This document shows positions 14,655 through 23,006 of a stretch of 36,487 bases of DNA, piece by piece. The stretch is from IMG/VR virus record IMGVR_UViG_3300044675_000797, positions 1-36,487 of that record. One strand, given 5' to 3'. The translations under genes and the position numbers were made by a program. Positions within the stretch are counted from its first letter, which is position 1; every line of letters begins with the position of its first letter. The stretch is from a virus. A model generated the notes under the pieces. The model worked only from the letters and a program-made list of their open reading frames with translations, was not told the DNA's origin and ran no database searches.

Positions 14655-16949
14655 TCACTTCACAAGGCGCACGGCCATGGGGGCCGGTAGATCCTCGACC
14701 ATGCGGCGAAGGTCCGATTTGCTCATGTTGGCCATGTCAGGCGCGCAAAATAGGTGTTTTTTACTTTGGAAATCACCCGAGGCCACGCGGCCAAGGTCGA
14801 CCCAGCCAGCTTCTTTCAGGGCATGCAATAGCGCAGGCTGGGGGACCTTCACGCCACTAGGCGCAGCGCCAGCCACGCGGTCACACAGTGCATGGAAGGG
14901 GGACGCCACCACGCCCTTAGAAAACTCGCCCAAACGTCCGCGCATCAATTCGACAAGGTAGGACTCGGCCATGCTCATACCATGCTCGACAAGGTTTAGC
15001 TTAAATTCGGTCATCATGGGCGCAGCGCCAGGATTAAAGGCGGACACGTCGCGGGCCTGCAGCCACGCGCCCACGGCGGCGAACCCGCCGGTTTTGTACC
15101 ACGCCCACATTTTGGCGGCGGCGTCGGCGGCCATGCGCGGGGCATGGGACCAGATGCACATCCAGCGGCGGTCTTGAGAATCTAAGCTAATCGGCACGGG
15201 GTCATTTGAGAATGCCAGCACAAACACGCGGTTGGCCATTTGATAGGGGTGCAGGCCCTTGCGGTTCACGGTCAGCATCTCAGGGGGCGCGGCGATGATG
15301 GGCTTCAGTTTATTTGCTAAGGCCCTTCTTTCCTTCGCGTCGGGTTCTTTCAACTCATTCAAGATCAGGATCTCGGACTCGAGGGCATAGCCAAATTGGC
15401 TGCTCATTGTGTCGTTGTCCAGCAGGCCACGGTTTTTAAGGTGCGGGCCACACACGGCCCAAATGAACGGCGCCCACATGGTATCTTTGCCGGACCCCTG
15501 GTCACCGCCATGCAGCACAGCGTGATTGATTTTAATGTTGGGGTGTTGCAGTTTGAAGGCCATCACGTTCAGGATGTGGTCCAACTCACGGGCGTCGGGC
15601 ACCAGTGTTTTGCAGTGATCCATCCAAGGCCCCACGTCACCAGCGGCCACGGTTGGCCGGGCATCGCGCCAGCGGTTGCCGTAAAGGTCACCGTCACGGG
15701 CCACAATGACCGACTCGCCTGCGGCGTAGGTGATGCCGACAAGGGCCTTGGCGCCCATGGTCTGGCGGTTCTCATCAAAGCACACGGACGCCTCGACCTT
15801 GGGGTTTTTGCCATGGATCGACTTGCAGGGGATGTGACGGAACAAAGCATTAAAGGTCTGGCGGGAGATCTCGCGGCGATCTTGCATGTCAAAGTAGGAT
15901 TCGTCGTCCTGAATGTACGCAAAGCGCTCATACCACTGCGCCTTCTCGACACGGCCCAACTCTTTGCGCTCGACCTCGGCGATCACGGCGGACGCGTCAT
16001 CGGTGAACATGTCGGACGGCGTCAACTTGGCCAGCGCCTGGTCCATGGCCATTGTCAGCAATTCTTCGCGCAGGCCCGGCGCATGCTTGGGTCCGCCATT
16101 GTCGGACACCCACTTGAGGAACACGTTCGAGTCAAGGTCGACGCAGTGGCTATGCAGACAGCGGTAGGCACGGTTGGCGGGCATGTAACGGCCCTCGGGG
16201 TTGCCGTCGGTGTGGTTGGCTGAATTGGGGCAGATGATGCCAGCCCAGCCTTCTTGGTTGGGGTGCGACAGCAGTAGACCTTGGCCACTGAGCCACGCCA
16301 TAACGTCATCAGCGCCGTCGTCCGACAAGCGAATTGGACGCACGCCGATAGAGTCGGCAGGCGCGGGCACCACGTCCAAGGCGGTGCAGATCTGCTCAAG
16401 GGTGAAGTCACGTTCGGGGTGGAATTCCACCAACTTGGCGGCGAAGTTTTCACGACCTGGCTTCAAGTTGATTGAGCCGGGCAGGCGGAAGTTACGCACG
16501 GCGTTGATGGCGCCCTTATCGGTGTAACCGGCGTCGGCAATGGACTTGATGGCCGCCGCGAAGTCGGCCTTGGTGGGCTGCTCTGAGAATGCATAGCCCC
16601 ACTGGAAGGAACCCGGCGACGTCTCAATTTTCCATGTCGGCTCGATGGGTGGGACCTTGGCCTTGGTGCCCACGTCGTCCAGCACCATGACAAGCACATA
16701 CTCGCAACACGCCACGCCAGCACTTGGGTGGCCGTCTTTAAATCGGTCGATGATAAAGCTGGCGGTGTTGCCGTAGATCGCCCAGTCTTTTTTGATGTTG
16801 GCCGTTGGCAGCATGGCGGGCCATGTGCATTTGATTGCGCCGTCTGCATGGAATTGCATCTCGCCATCTTTGAGCATGGGCTTTTGGCGCACGACCAAAG
16901 CAGTCTCACCCTCGGGCGCTAAAGAAATTAAAAATTCAAGAAAGTTCAT
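14655..16949 (-). CDS. Primase-helicase (AEP/RepB-like primase, DUF5906-type SF3 helicase)
   Basis: 764-aa replication protein. The N-terminal region holds an archaeo-eukaryotic-type primase pattern: 'YGNTASFIIDRF', the acidic pair in 'VMVLDDVG' (Asp91/Asp92), and 'RNFRLPGSINLKP' (about 152-164). A likely zinc-binding segment follows (Cys240, His246, Cys264, Cys269). The C-terminal helicase has Walker A 'GGDQGSGKDT' (481-490), Walker B-like 'ILILNE' (Glu532), and 'NRVFVLAFSND' as the sensor Asn. I associate this order with DUF5906-containing primase-helicases. It should open the fork and make primers for the polymerase encoded just upstream; the genes overlap by 4 nt (ATGA). Confidence 0.88.
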   Translation of the reverse strand: MNFLEFLISLAPEGETALVVRQKPMLKDGEMQFHADGAIKCTWPAMLPTANIKKDWAIYGNTASFIIDRFKDGHPSAGVACCEYVLVMVLDDVGTKAKVPPIEPTWKIETSPGSFQWGYAFSEQPTKADFAAAIKSIADAGYTDKGAINAVRNFRLPGSINLKPGRENFAAKLVEFHPERDFTLEQICTALDVVPAPADSIGVRPIRLSDDGADDVMAWLSGQGLLLSHPNQEGWAGIICPNSANHTDGNPEGRYMPANRAYRCLHSHCVDLDSNVFLKWVSDNGGPKHAPGLREELLTMAMDQALAKLTPSDMFTDDASAVIAEVERKELGRVEKAQWYERFAYIQDDESYFDMQDRREISRQTFNALFRHIPCKSIHGKNPKVEASVCFDENRQTMGAKALVGITYAAGESVIVARDGDLYGNRWRDARPTVAAGDVGPWMDHCKTLVPDARELDHILNVMAFKLQHPNIKINHAVLHGGDQGSGKDTMWAPFIWAVCGPHLKNRGLLDNDTMSSQFGYALESEILILNELKEPDAKERRALANKLKPIIAAPPEMLTVNRKGLHPYQMANRVFVLAFSNDPVPISLDSQDRRWMCIWSHAPRMAADAAAKMWAWYKTGGFAAVGAWLQARDVSAFNPGAAPMMTEFKLNLVEHGMSMAESYLVELMRGRLGEFSKGVVASPFHALCDRVAGAAPSGVKVPQPALLHALKEAGWVDLGRVASGDFQSKKHLFCAPDMANMSKSDLRRMVEDLPAPMAVRLVK

Positions 16950-18847
16950 TTGCCATACCTTTTCATAGTTTCAACTTCAGCGTTCAAGGGCAGGCCATCT
17001 GCCCATGCTGGCGCTGTACACATCACACGTTTTAATTTTTCTGCTGCATCGGGGTCGGCAGTCTCGACAACAATTTCGTCATGCACATGAAGCACGACAT
17101 CATCAAGTTGTCTAAGGGAATGTCTAAGTAGATCATTGGCGACCGCCTGAGTCACATTTTCACATGCCAAGCCTTTCCAAAGGCGGGCACGCGGCCATTC
17201 TTTTGCATCTTGCGCGGGCTTCCATGCCGCCTTGGCATAACTGACGCCCTCCGATTCCAATTTGGCATAGGGGTAGCACAAAATGCGGCCAGATGGTAGG
17301 GCATACCATAGGTGCAGGCCATCGTACAAATATGTTATACGGCCAGCCTTAAATTCACGCCCCTTGTTTCTCATTGCTCGGGTGTACGATTCCTCAAGCG
17401 CCGCCCAATAAGGTACGCTCCAAGGATTAGCACGGCGCCAGCCATCGACCATGCGCTTGGCCACAGGCTCAGGCAAAGAAATGCCGTAAGCGCGGCCCAT
17501 GGCAGCAAAAGCTCCCACACCACCAGCAAAGCCGCAGGCCAACTCTTGAACCTTGCCAATCTGGCGTTGGTCTTTGGTGACGTCTGCCACGCGAATACCA
17601 AATGTTGCGGCCGCGTTGACTTTGTAAACGTCCTCGCCCGTTCTAAAAAGCTCAAGTTTGTTGTCCCCACGGCCAGACAGCCACGGGTTAACGCGGGCCT
17701 CGATGGCCGCCCAGTCTGCGACGACGAAGTGTTTGCCTGTTGCAGGGATGAGCGCGGGTCTGAGCATTCCTTTGAGTACATCGGTAACGCGCTTTCCATA
17801 CCGAGGCACGATTGCGTGTCCCCTGACCATAGCGTTGCGTACGGCTGTGGGTTCTTCAGCGCATTTGCGTGTGAAGTTGTGGACTTGGGCGCCATACGAA
17901 CTTGATCGACCAGTTGCTGAGCCTCCCGCAAATACGAACGCTCCGCGTACCCTCTGATCCTCCTCGTCCGCCAGACAGCTAAGTCGGTTGAACTTCGCCA
18001 CAGACGACGCCCAGAGGTCGTCGGCGCATTGGATAACTTCTTGGACATCGGCAGGGACTTCATCGGGATTCTCCATTGCTAGTAAATTTGCACGCACCGT
18101 TTTGTCGATGGAATACTTGCCGTCTTTTTCCATCAATTTTTTTGCTTCATCACCCACGCGCTCAAGCACCCACTCACGCATGCGAGGGGAACGAACGGAA
18201 GTGATTGCGCCGCCCGTGACTTCTTTGACAATCTGCTCGATCTCAACAAGTTCATCGGAGGCAAACTTAACAGCCGCGTGACACAGCGGCACATCGACCA
18301 ACACGCCGCGATCATTGATGCGCTCGTTGACGTGGTAATCTTCTAATTCTTCTGCGCTTAAGTCACGCATGGCCTGACTGATTGCACGCATGGCGCGCAC
18401 GTCTTGCTCACAGTACTGGATCATCTCGGCCATCAATTCAGGCGAGTCTTTGAACGGCGGCACGCACATCAAACGAATCAGTTGCGCGCCTCTGTGGTCT
18501 TTCTTCATGGACGCGCCAGCAAAGCGGCCAACGTCTTCCAGACTGCCAGGCGCGCAGTTGGCGCGGGCTTGTGTGGCCGTGCAGTAGAACTGTTCCAACT
18601 TAAAATTTATTTGTAAGACGTACCAAAAGATCAAGCGCTCAAACGCCGCGTTATGCGCCCTGATCTGGCCGGTGTAGTTGCGAACGCGCTCGGGGAATGG
18701 CTGGGCAGGCATCCATGTCACCACGTCTTCATCGTCAAACGCATACGACATGCACAGCACTTCGGTACTTGCGTCTTGCGCGTAGTTGTACACGCCCTTG
18801 GCGCGTAGGTCGCACGTACTGCGCGTCTCAAAATCTAACCAAAGCAT
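16946..18847 (-). CDS. Family A DNA polymerase with 3'-5' exonuclease
   Basis: Phage replicative polymerase, 633 aa from ATG 18847. I prefer this start (MLWLDFETRST) because GGAG lies 6 nt upstream; ATG 18853 is too close to it and GTG 18877 has no site. The proofreading domain has Exo I Asp5/Glu7 (DFET), Exo II 'HNAAFE' (65-70) and Exo III Tyr145/Asp149. The polymerase domain has motif A 'VVADWAAIEAR' (Asp378), motif B Arg428/Lys432, and motif C 'HVHDEIVVE' (His589, Asp590). All catalytic residues are present. The residue four after Lys432, aligning with E. coli Pol I Phe762, is Leu436. Confidence 0.94.
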   Translation of the reverse strand: MLWLDFETRSTCDLRAKGVYNYAQDASTEVLCMSYAFDDEDVVTWMPAQPFPERVRNYTGQIRAHNAAFERLIFWYVLQINFKLEQFYCTATQARANCAPGSLEDVGRFAGASMKKDHRGAQLIRLMCVPPFKDSPELMAEMIQYCEQDVRAMRAISQAMRDLSAEELEDYHVNERINDRGVLVDVPLCHAAVKFASDELVEIEQIVKEVTGGAITSVRSPRMREWVLERVGDEAKKLMEKDGKYSIDKTVRANLLAMENPDEVPADVQEVIQCADDLWASSVAKFNRLSCLADEEDQRVRGAFVFAGGSATGRSSSYGAQVHNFTRKCAEEPTAVRNAMVRGHAIVPRYGKRVTDVLKGMLRPALIPATGKHFVVADWAAIEARVNPWLSGRGDNKLELFRTGEDVYKVNAAATFGIRVADVTKDQRQIGKVQELACGFAGGVGAFAAMGRAYGISLPEPVAKRMVDGWRRANPWSVPYWAALEESYTRAMRNKGREFKAGRITYLYDGLHLWYALPSGRILCYPYAKLESEGVSYAKAAWKPAQDAKEWPRARLWKGLACENVTQAVANDLLRHSLRQLDDVVLHVHDEIVVETADPDAAEKLKRVMCTAPAWADGLPLNAEVETMKRYGK

Positions 18848-18891
18848 TGGCATCTCCTTTCCAAAGCCCCCTGTCACGAGGCTTCAGAAAG

Positions 18892-19533
18892 TTAGACGCT
18901 ACGGCGGCGGCGTGCTGGTGTTGAGGGCTTTTCTTCCTCAGCAGCTTCAACAGCAGGCGCCTCACCATCCATGCTGACCCACTCGACAATCTCAAAGACT
19001 GGCGTGTAAATCTTGCCGTAGGACTTGTGGGCGTAGTGGTCTTTCTTCAGACGCACGACTGGCACTGGCTTAGTTTGGTCTTTCTCGACTTGCTCGGCCA
19101 AGGCCACAGCCAAGGTTTGAACTGCGCGCTTACCGCCCACTGACGTGGTGGTAAAGCGTGCTTCCATTCCCTTGTCTTCGCCGCTGATGCACTTCAAAGA
19201 CATACCAACTTGCGTCTCCCAACCCTTTTTGGCTGAAGGCGGTGCCTCATCCAATTCAGGCAGTGGGTTGCTGACGCTGGTCATTTTCTCGCCCAACACT
19301 TCGCCATCACCCCAAGCAATAAAGCCGTGGACAAAAGAGAAAGGATTGACCGCCCAAACAGCACCGTCTTCCACTTCGGTTTGATCTGCACCAAAGACCC
19401 AGTGGCCAGTCTTGTCCATCTTAAGGATGACAACACCGGATGGGCCAACTTCGGCTTGGATTGAACGCAAAGCGCTAGACAAGGTTGAAACGGCAGGGAG
19501 ATTTGCTTGAGAGAAGGTTACTAGACTAGACAT
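18892..19533 (-). CDS. Replication-block protein, possibly ssDNA-binding
   Basis: 213-aa protein opening MSSLVTFSQANLPAVSTLSS. It has beta-rich segments (GVVILKMDKTGHWVFGADQT, GAVWAVNPFSFVHGFIAWGD), a basic central part, then an acidic stretch (about 185-205) and a basic tip (PARRRRSV). Lying between the nuclease and polymerase genes, it is in the usual place for a phage single-strand-binding protein. The basic end is unlike the acidic C-terminal tip of known SSBs, so that call is tentative. AAAGG precedes the ATG with good spacing. 45 nt separate it from the polymerase. Confidence 0.6.
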   Translation of the reverse strand: MSSLVTFSQANLPAVSTLSSALRSIQAEVGPSGVVILKMDKTGHWVFGADQTEVEDGAVWAVNPFSFVHGFIAWGDGEVLGEKMTSVSNPLPELDEAPPSAKKGWETQVGMSLKCISGEDKGMEARFTTTSVGGKRAVQTLAVALAEQVEKDQTKPVPVVRLKKDHYAHKSYGKIYTPVFEIVEWVSMDGEAPAVEAAEEEKPSTPARRRRSV

Positions 19534-19542
19534 GATTTTCCT

Positions 19543-20670
19543 TTACTGGATTTTAGAAAGGGCAGCAGATAACTGTTTGCCCAAGAGCATCACTTCGGGG
19601 CGCGGGTCATCCGCGCTGGCCAAAGTGTTACCTGACGAGATGGCGACCACGAGGTCTTCTGGTAGGCCGAGCTTGCGTTTCTTCAACGCCTTCTCGGCCT
19701 TCGCAGGGGAGACGACAGAAGTCTCCATCACTTCAGATTCTGTGAGGCCGTATGCGAAAAGGGCGACTTTGGCCTTCTCCTCATCCGTCCATGACCTGAT
19801 GGCACGCTTTGCCACCAGTTTGTATTCGGGCAACTTGGCGCCAGACTCAAGCATTTGCATGGCAAGGGCGCGAAGGTCTGTGATCCAACTCTCAAGCATG
19901 TCAGCGTTCTTAAGGTAGGTGCTGATTTGCTCGGCAGGCAAGGCGTCGATTTGCACCTTCAATGCGCGATCAACTGCGCCAGTCATCTTGGGGCAAATTG
20001 GCTTGGCCGCGCACCAACGGCAGTGGTCACCGACGGCCAACTTGGCGTCAGGCTTCTCAGCTTGCTTGACGGCCTGCACCAACTGCAATTCAAACTCTGC
20101 AATGCGCTCAGGTGTTGTCACCCAGCGGCGCACTTCAGGCGGCTGGACAATGACCATTTCAATCTCAGTCACGCCCTCAAACGCCCACTGCGCTTCCGGT
20201 GTACGCATAGCGGCGGCGGCATAGAACATCAACTGGGGGTTTTCTTCCACCTCAACCATGACACCATCACCGAATTTCCAATCCAAAACGACGGCGCGAT
20301 TACCAAGGCGGCCAATAAGATCAGTGGAACCAAACACACCAGGCAGCAGATCACCAAAGCCAACTCTAGTCTCTGCTTCAATTTCCATGACTCGCTTTGA
20401 ATCAATAGCATCTAGCGCCTCCAGCGCTGGTTTGATTTTGTTGTCGATCAATTCTTGCGTGAGAATTTGGTCTTCATAACGCGCGCCAAGGTAATGCTCG
20501 GGGGCTTCGTCACCCATGATGAGTTCGGCCATGACGTTGTGAAGAAGTGTGCCTTCATCAGCGTATTTGCTGGATGGCCTTGGCGGCATCTTCTGCACTA
20601 GCGCCACACTGCCGGGGCAGTTGATAACGCGCTTTGCTGTTGAGCCGCCGACGATATTTGAATGTTGCAC
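19543..20670 (-). CDS. PD-(D/E)XK nuclease, RecB/Cas4-like (DUF2800 type) with probable Fe-S cluster
   Basis: 375-aa nuclease, GTG start at 20670 with AAAGGA 8 nt upstream. Motif I 'DEGTLLHNVM' (Glu39, His44) and the core 'GSTDLIGRLGN...VVLDWKFG' (Asp117, Asp130, Lys132) are followed by 'NPQLMFYA' (Gln146). These are the RecB-family catalytic residues. Cys18 near the N-terminus together with Cys217, Cys220 and Cys226 (HCRWCAAKPIC) gives the four-cysteine layout of AddB/Cas4-type iron-sulphur nucleases. I associate the sequence with DUF2800. It is the first gene of the replication block, after a strong minus-strand promoter, and likely processes DNA ends during replication or recombination, or degrades host DNA. 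Confidence 0.85.
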   Translation of the reverse strand: MQHSNIVGGSTAKRVINCPGSVALVQKMPPRPSSKYADEGTLLHNVMAELIMGDEAPEHYLGARYEDQILTQELIDNKIKPALEALDAIDSKRVMEIEAETRVGFGDLLPGVFGSTDLIGRLGNRAVVLDWKFGDGVMVEVEENPQLMFYAAAAMRTPEAQWAFEGVTEIEMVIVQPPEVRRWVTTPERIAEFELQLVQAVKQAEKPDAKLAVGDHCRWCAAKPICPKMTGAVDRALKVQIDALPAEQISTYLKNADMLESWITDLRALAMQMLESGAKLPEYKLVAKRAIRSWTDEEKAKVALFAYGLTESEVMETSVVSPAKAEKALKKRKLGLPEDLVVAISSGNTLASADDPRPEVMLLGKQLSAALSKIQ

Positions 20671-20698
20671 TTTACTGTCCTTTAGTTATTGAACCTGA

Positions 20699-20727
20699 AT
20701 ATTAGCACAGAAATAATTGTTGTGCAA
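20699..20727 (-). promoter_or_regulatory. Sigma70 promoter of the replication block
   Basis: On the minus strand: TTGCAC (20727-20722), 17-bp spacer, TAATAT (20704-20699). Near-consensus with ideal spacing, giving a start of transcription about 20692, some 22 nt before the GTG of the nuclease gene. The -35 overlaps that of the plus-strand promoter. Confidence 0.78.
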
Positions 20728-20747
20728 ATCTTTTTTACATGTATACT
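20720..20747 (+). promoter_or_regulatory. Divergent promoter for the VRR-NUC/helicase block
   Basis: TTGTGC (20720-20725), 16-bp spacer, TATACT (20742-20747). The expected transcription start (about 20754) falls at the ATG of the VRR-NUC gene (20755), predicting a leaderless mRNA. This fits the lack of a ribosome site there. It shares bases 20722-20725 with the opposing -35. Confidence 0.6.
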
Positions 20748-20754
20748 TTGCGGC

Positions 20755-21042
20755 ATGCGTGAAAAAGAAATTGAAATTTATTTTGACTGGGCGGTGCAGC
20801 GCATCGGCGGCAGGACTTGGAAGTTTACTTCGCCTGGACGCAAAGGTGTAGCAGATCGCATTGCGTGTTTACCCGATGGCCAGACATGGTTTGTCGAACT
20901 CAAAACTAAAAGTGGCCGGTTGTCAGAATTGCAAAAAATGTTTGCGACAGAGATGGCGCTGTTGCGTCAAAACTACGCATGTTTATGGACTAAGGAACAA
21001 GTTGATGGTTTCGTTACGACCGTATCAAGAGACAGCCGCTGA
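20755..21042 (+). CDS. VRR-NUC domain nuclease
   Basis: 95-aa stand-alone VRR-NUC enzyme of the Holliday-junction-resolvase-like PD-(D/E)XK group. 'SPGRKGVADRIACLPDG' carries Asp34 and 'WFVELKTKSG' carries Glu48 and Lys50, the full catalytic set. Length is normal for phage versions. I choose ATG 20755 (MREKEIEIYFDWAV); an upstream TTG at 20689 would add a hydrophobic leader lying over the promoter and is unlikely. No Shine-Dalgarno is seen. The 3' end overlaps the helicase gene by 38 nt; this nuclease-SNF2 helicase pairing is common in phages and points to joint processing of branched DNA. Confidence 0.9.
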   Translation: MREKEIEIYFDWAVQRIGGRTWKFTSPGRKGVADRIACLPDGQTWFVELKTKSGRLSELQKMFATEMALLRQNYACLWTKEQVDGFVTTVSRDSR

Positions 21043-22327
21043 CTTTCTCTATGAGCATGACCGCGCCATGATCTTGGCGCCAGTGGGTGCGGGTAAGACC
21101 GCCATCACGCTGACGGCCATGTGGGAGATGTTGCGTGATAACCACGTCAAGCGCTGGCTGGTGCTGGCGCCCAAGCGCGTCTGTACCGACGTGTGGCCAG
21201 TCGAGCGCCCTAAGTGGGCTGACCGTATCAGCATGGCTCTGTGCGTTGGCACACCTAAGCAGCGCTTGGCGGCTCTTAAAAGCAACGCCCAAGTGATCGT
21301 CACCAACTACGACAACTTGCAGTGGCTAGCCGAGCAGAAGCTGAACTTTGACGGCGTGGTGTTTGACGAACTGACACGGCTCAAGAACCCGTCCGGCACG
21401 CGCTTCAAAGCGTTTCTGAAAGTGGTTGACCCGATGACAACGCGCTGGGGCTTGACTGGCTCATTTACCAGCAATGGCCTAGAAGACGTCTTTGGCCAGT
21501 GCAAGATTGTTGACCAGTCCCTGCTTGGCCGGTCTAAGGGCGCGTTCATGCAGCAGTACTTCGTGCTGATCAACAAGGAGTTTGGCGAATGGGCGCCGCG
21601 TGTGGGTTCGCTTGAGAAGGTAATGAACGTAATTAAGCCTGCCACATTTGTCTTGGAGGCAGGTGAGTATAAGGACAAGTTGCCGCCTTTGCATACGGTC
21701 GAAGTCAAGTGCGACATGGATCTGGCGCCCTACAACACGATGAAAAAAGACTTTGTGTTGGAAGGCGTCACGGCGGTTAACGCGGCTGTTGTCACGGGCA
21801 AATTACAACAACTGGCGTCAGGCTTTGTGTACGACACGACAACCACGCCGTCCGAGTCGCCTGGTAGGTTTAAGTCTGAGCAAAAGCCTGTCTGGTACAG
21901 CCTGCACAAGTTTGAAAGGTTAGAGGAGTTATTAGATGAAAACCAACGTGCAAACACCATCGTTGTTTACAACTACCAAGAAGAACTCGCCGAACTCAAG
22001 CGGCGCTTTGGACACTTGCAGACTCTTGACGATCCAAAAGCCATCGAGCGATGGAATGCAGGCAAGATTCAATTATTGGCCGTGCACCCAAAATCAGCCG
22101 GTCACGGGCTTAACTTGCAACATGGGGGGTGTCACATGGTCTTTCTGTCCCTGCCGTGGAGTCTCGAACTTTACGAGCAAACCATCGGACGTCTGCACCG
22201 AAGCGGCCAGTCGCACCCTGTCTGGTGCTACGTGATGCTAACCAATAAAACGATTGACGAACGTATCTGGGCAGCGCTTCACGACAAGCGCGCCATCTCT
22301 GACATTGCCATGGAGGAACTTAAATAA
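21005..22327 (+). CDS. SNF2-like superfamily 2 helicase
   Basis: 440-aa DNA-dependent ATPase. The true start is probably ATG 21005 (MVSLRPYQETAADFLYEHDR), with AAGGA 8 nt upstream. It has a Q-motif-like 'LRPYQ', Walker A 'PVGAGKT' (26-32), motif II 'DELTRLKN' (from Asp121), motif III 'LTGSFTSN', and in the C-terminal lobe 'SAGHGLNLQHGG' and motif VI 'QTIGRLHRSGQ'. The compact size and 'R.GQ' ending match phage SNF2-type helicases. It likely remodels forks or branched DNA together with the VRR-NUC enzyme encoded just upstream. Confidence 0.92.
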   Translation: MVSLRPYQETAADFLYEHDRAMILAPVGAGKTAITLTAMWEMLRDNHVKRWLVLAPKRVCTDVWPVERPKWADRISMALCVGTPKQRLAALKSNAQVIVTNYDNLQWLAEQKLNFDGVVFDELTRLKNPSGTRFKAFLKVVDPMTTRWGLTGSFTSNGLEDVFGQCKIVDQSLLGRSKGAFMQQYFVLINKEFGEWAPRVGSLEKVMNVIKPATFVLEAGEYKDKLPPLHTVEVKCDMDLAPYNTMKKDFVLEGVTAVNAAVVTGKLQQLASGFVYDTTTTPSESPGRFKSEQKPVWYSLHKFERLEELLDENQRANTIVVYNYQEELAELKRRFGHLQTLDDPKAIERWNAGKIQLLAVHPKSAGHGLNLQHGGCHMVFLSLPWSLELYEQTIGRLHRSGQSHPVWCYVMLTNKTIDERIWAALHDKRAISDIAMEELK

Positions 22328-22419
22328 TGTGGCCATTCCCACCTTTCCCAAACCCCAAGGACACGGGTAACAAAGTGCCCAAGTTCAACCCCGATAACTT
22401 TGAGGACGCACCACTATGA
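22327..22419 (+). CDS. Proline-rich microprotein, 30 aa
   Basis: MWPFPPFPNPKDTGNKVPKF... ending DAPL. The ATG overlaps the helicase stop by one base (TAATG), and its stop overlaps the next ATG (ATGA). Such double coupling is hard to explain by chance and supports a real gene. It has seven prolines in 30 residues, is hydrophilic and probably unstructured. No function known. Confidence 0.6.
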   Translation: MWPFPPFPNPKDTGNKVPKFNPDNFEDAPL

Positions 22420-22682
22420 TCCGCACCGACGAAGATGACGAATTTGACCGCATCGCCATGGAAAACAATCTTAAAGGTCAACCCTACTACTGGAGCGCCA
22501 TGGAAGTGGTGATCCACACCAAGCGCCTATGCCCCAAATGCACGGAAGTTAAACAGCTTTTGAGGGCTAAGAACATTAACTACGTCGAGATGGACATGGA
22601 GCCTAGTCCTGACTTGCCCCACATTTTTATCAATGGCAAGCGCGTCGATGGCTTGGCCGGACTACAGGAAGCACTTAAATGA
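22416..22682 (+). CDS. Glutaredoxin-like protein
   Basis: 88-aa protein. Residues 31-88 form a thioredoxin-fold glutaredoxin: beta strand 'EVVIHTKRLCPKC' with the dithiol active site CPKC (39-42), strand 'YVEMDME', the cis-proline segment 'LPHIFINGKRVDG' (Pro68) and a final helix. The first 30 residues are an acidic extension not typical of the family. It probably supplies reducing power to ribonucleotide reductase or acts on another disulphide partner; no reductase gene is in this genome, so the partner would be host-encoded. It overlaps both neighbours by 4 nt. Confidence 0.85.
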   Translation: MIRTDEDDEFDRIAMENNLKGQPYYWSAMEVVIHTKRLCPKCTEVKQLLRAKNINYVEMDMEPSPDLPHIFINGKRVDGLAGLQEALK

Positions 22683-22840
22683 AACGCTTAGATTTATGGA
22701 AGGCCAAACTCAAGACGGCCAAGGCTGAATTGCGTATCAGGGAGCGCAACCTTAACGCCAGCACCCGCGCCTACGCTAATTGCAAAAAAGAAATCTACGA
22801 ACTGGAGAAAAAAATTGAACGACACCTGGCGCAGCCTTAA
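22679..22840 (+). CDS. Small coiled-coil protein, 53 aa
   Basis: MKRLDLWKAKLKTAKAELRI... ending IERHLAQP. Almost wholly a charged helix with heptad spacing, so probably a coiled coil, and strongly basic. The ATG overlaps the glutaredoxin stop (ATGA). It overlaps the next gene by 26 nt. No family recognised. Confidence 0.65.
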   Translation: MKRLDLWKAKLKTAKAELRIRERNLNASTRAYANCKKEIYELEKKIERHLAQP

Positions 22841-23006
22841 CAACAAATTAAGCAGCCTGAGCGAAGAAGAAGTCCTCAGACTGCTGACCGAAGAACGTGA
22901 AGGCGCCAAGCGCGTCTCCATGCTTCAGCGCCTTCACCAGCGCTACAACACCCTGCGCGTTGCGCGGGAGAGACTAGAACTACTCAAAGGAGCAATACAA
23001 CCATGA
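22815..23006 (+). CDS. Small helical protein, TTG start
   Basis: 63-aa protein MNDTWRSLNNKLSSLSEEEV..., using TTG at 22815 with GGAG about 8 nt upstream. Long charged helices (LRLLTEEREGAKRVSMLQRL, RYNTLRVARERLELL) suggest a helical hairpin or coiled coil, perhaps pairing with the 53-aa coiled-coil protein encoded just upstream. It overlaps the following ATG at 23003 by 4 nt. Function unknown. Confidence 0.65.
   Translation: MNDTWRSLNNKLSSLSEEEVLRLLTEEREGAKRVSMLQRLHQRYNTLRVARERLELLKGAIQP

Noticed and set aside
15396-16223. 275-codon plus-strand frame opposite the primase-helicase
   Set aside because: Antisense shadow of a well-supported gene; the Val/Gly/His-rich product has no domain-like pattern.
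17371-18063. 230-codon minus-strand frame inside the polymerase gene
   Set aside because: Different frame of the polymerase region, which has all catalytic motifs; low-complexity product.
20689-20754. Upstream TTG extension of the VRR-NUC gene
   Set aside because: Lies over the divergent promoters and would add a hydrophobic leader not expected in this nuclease.
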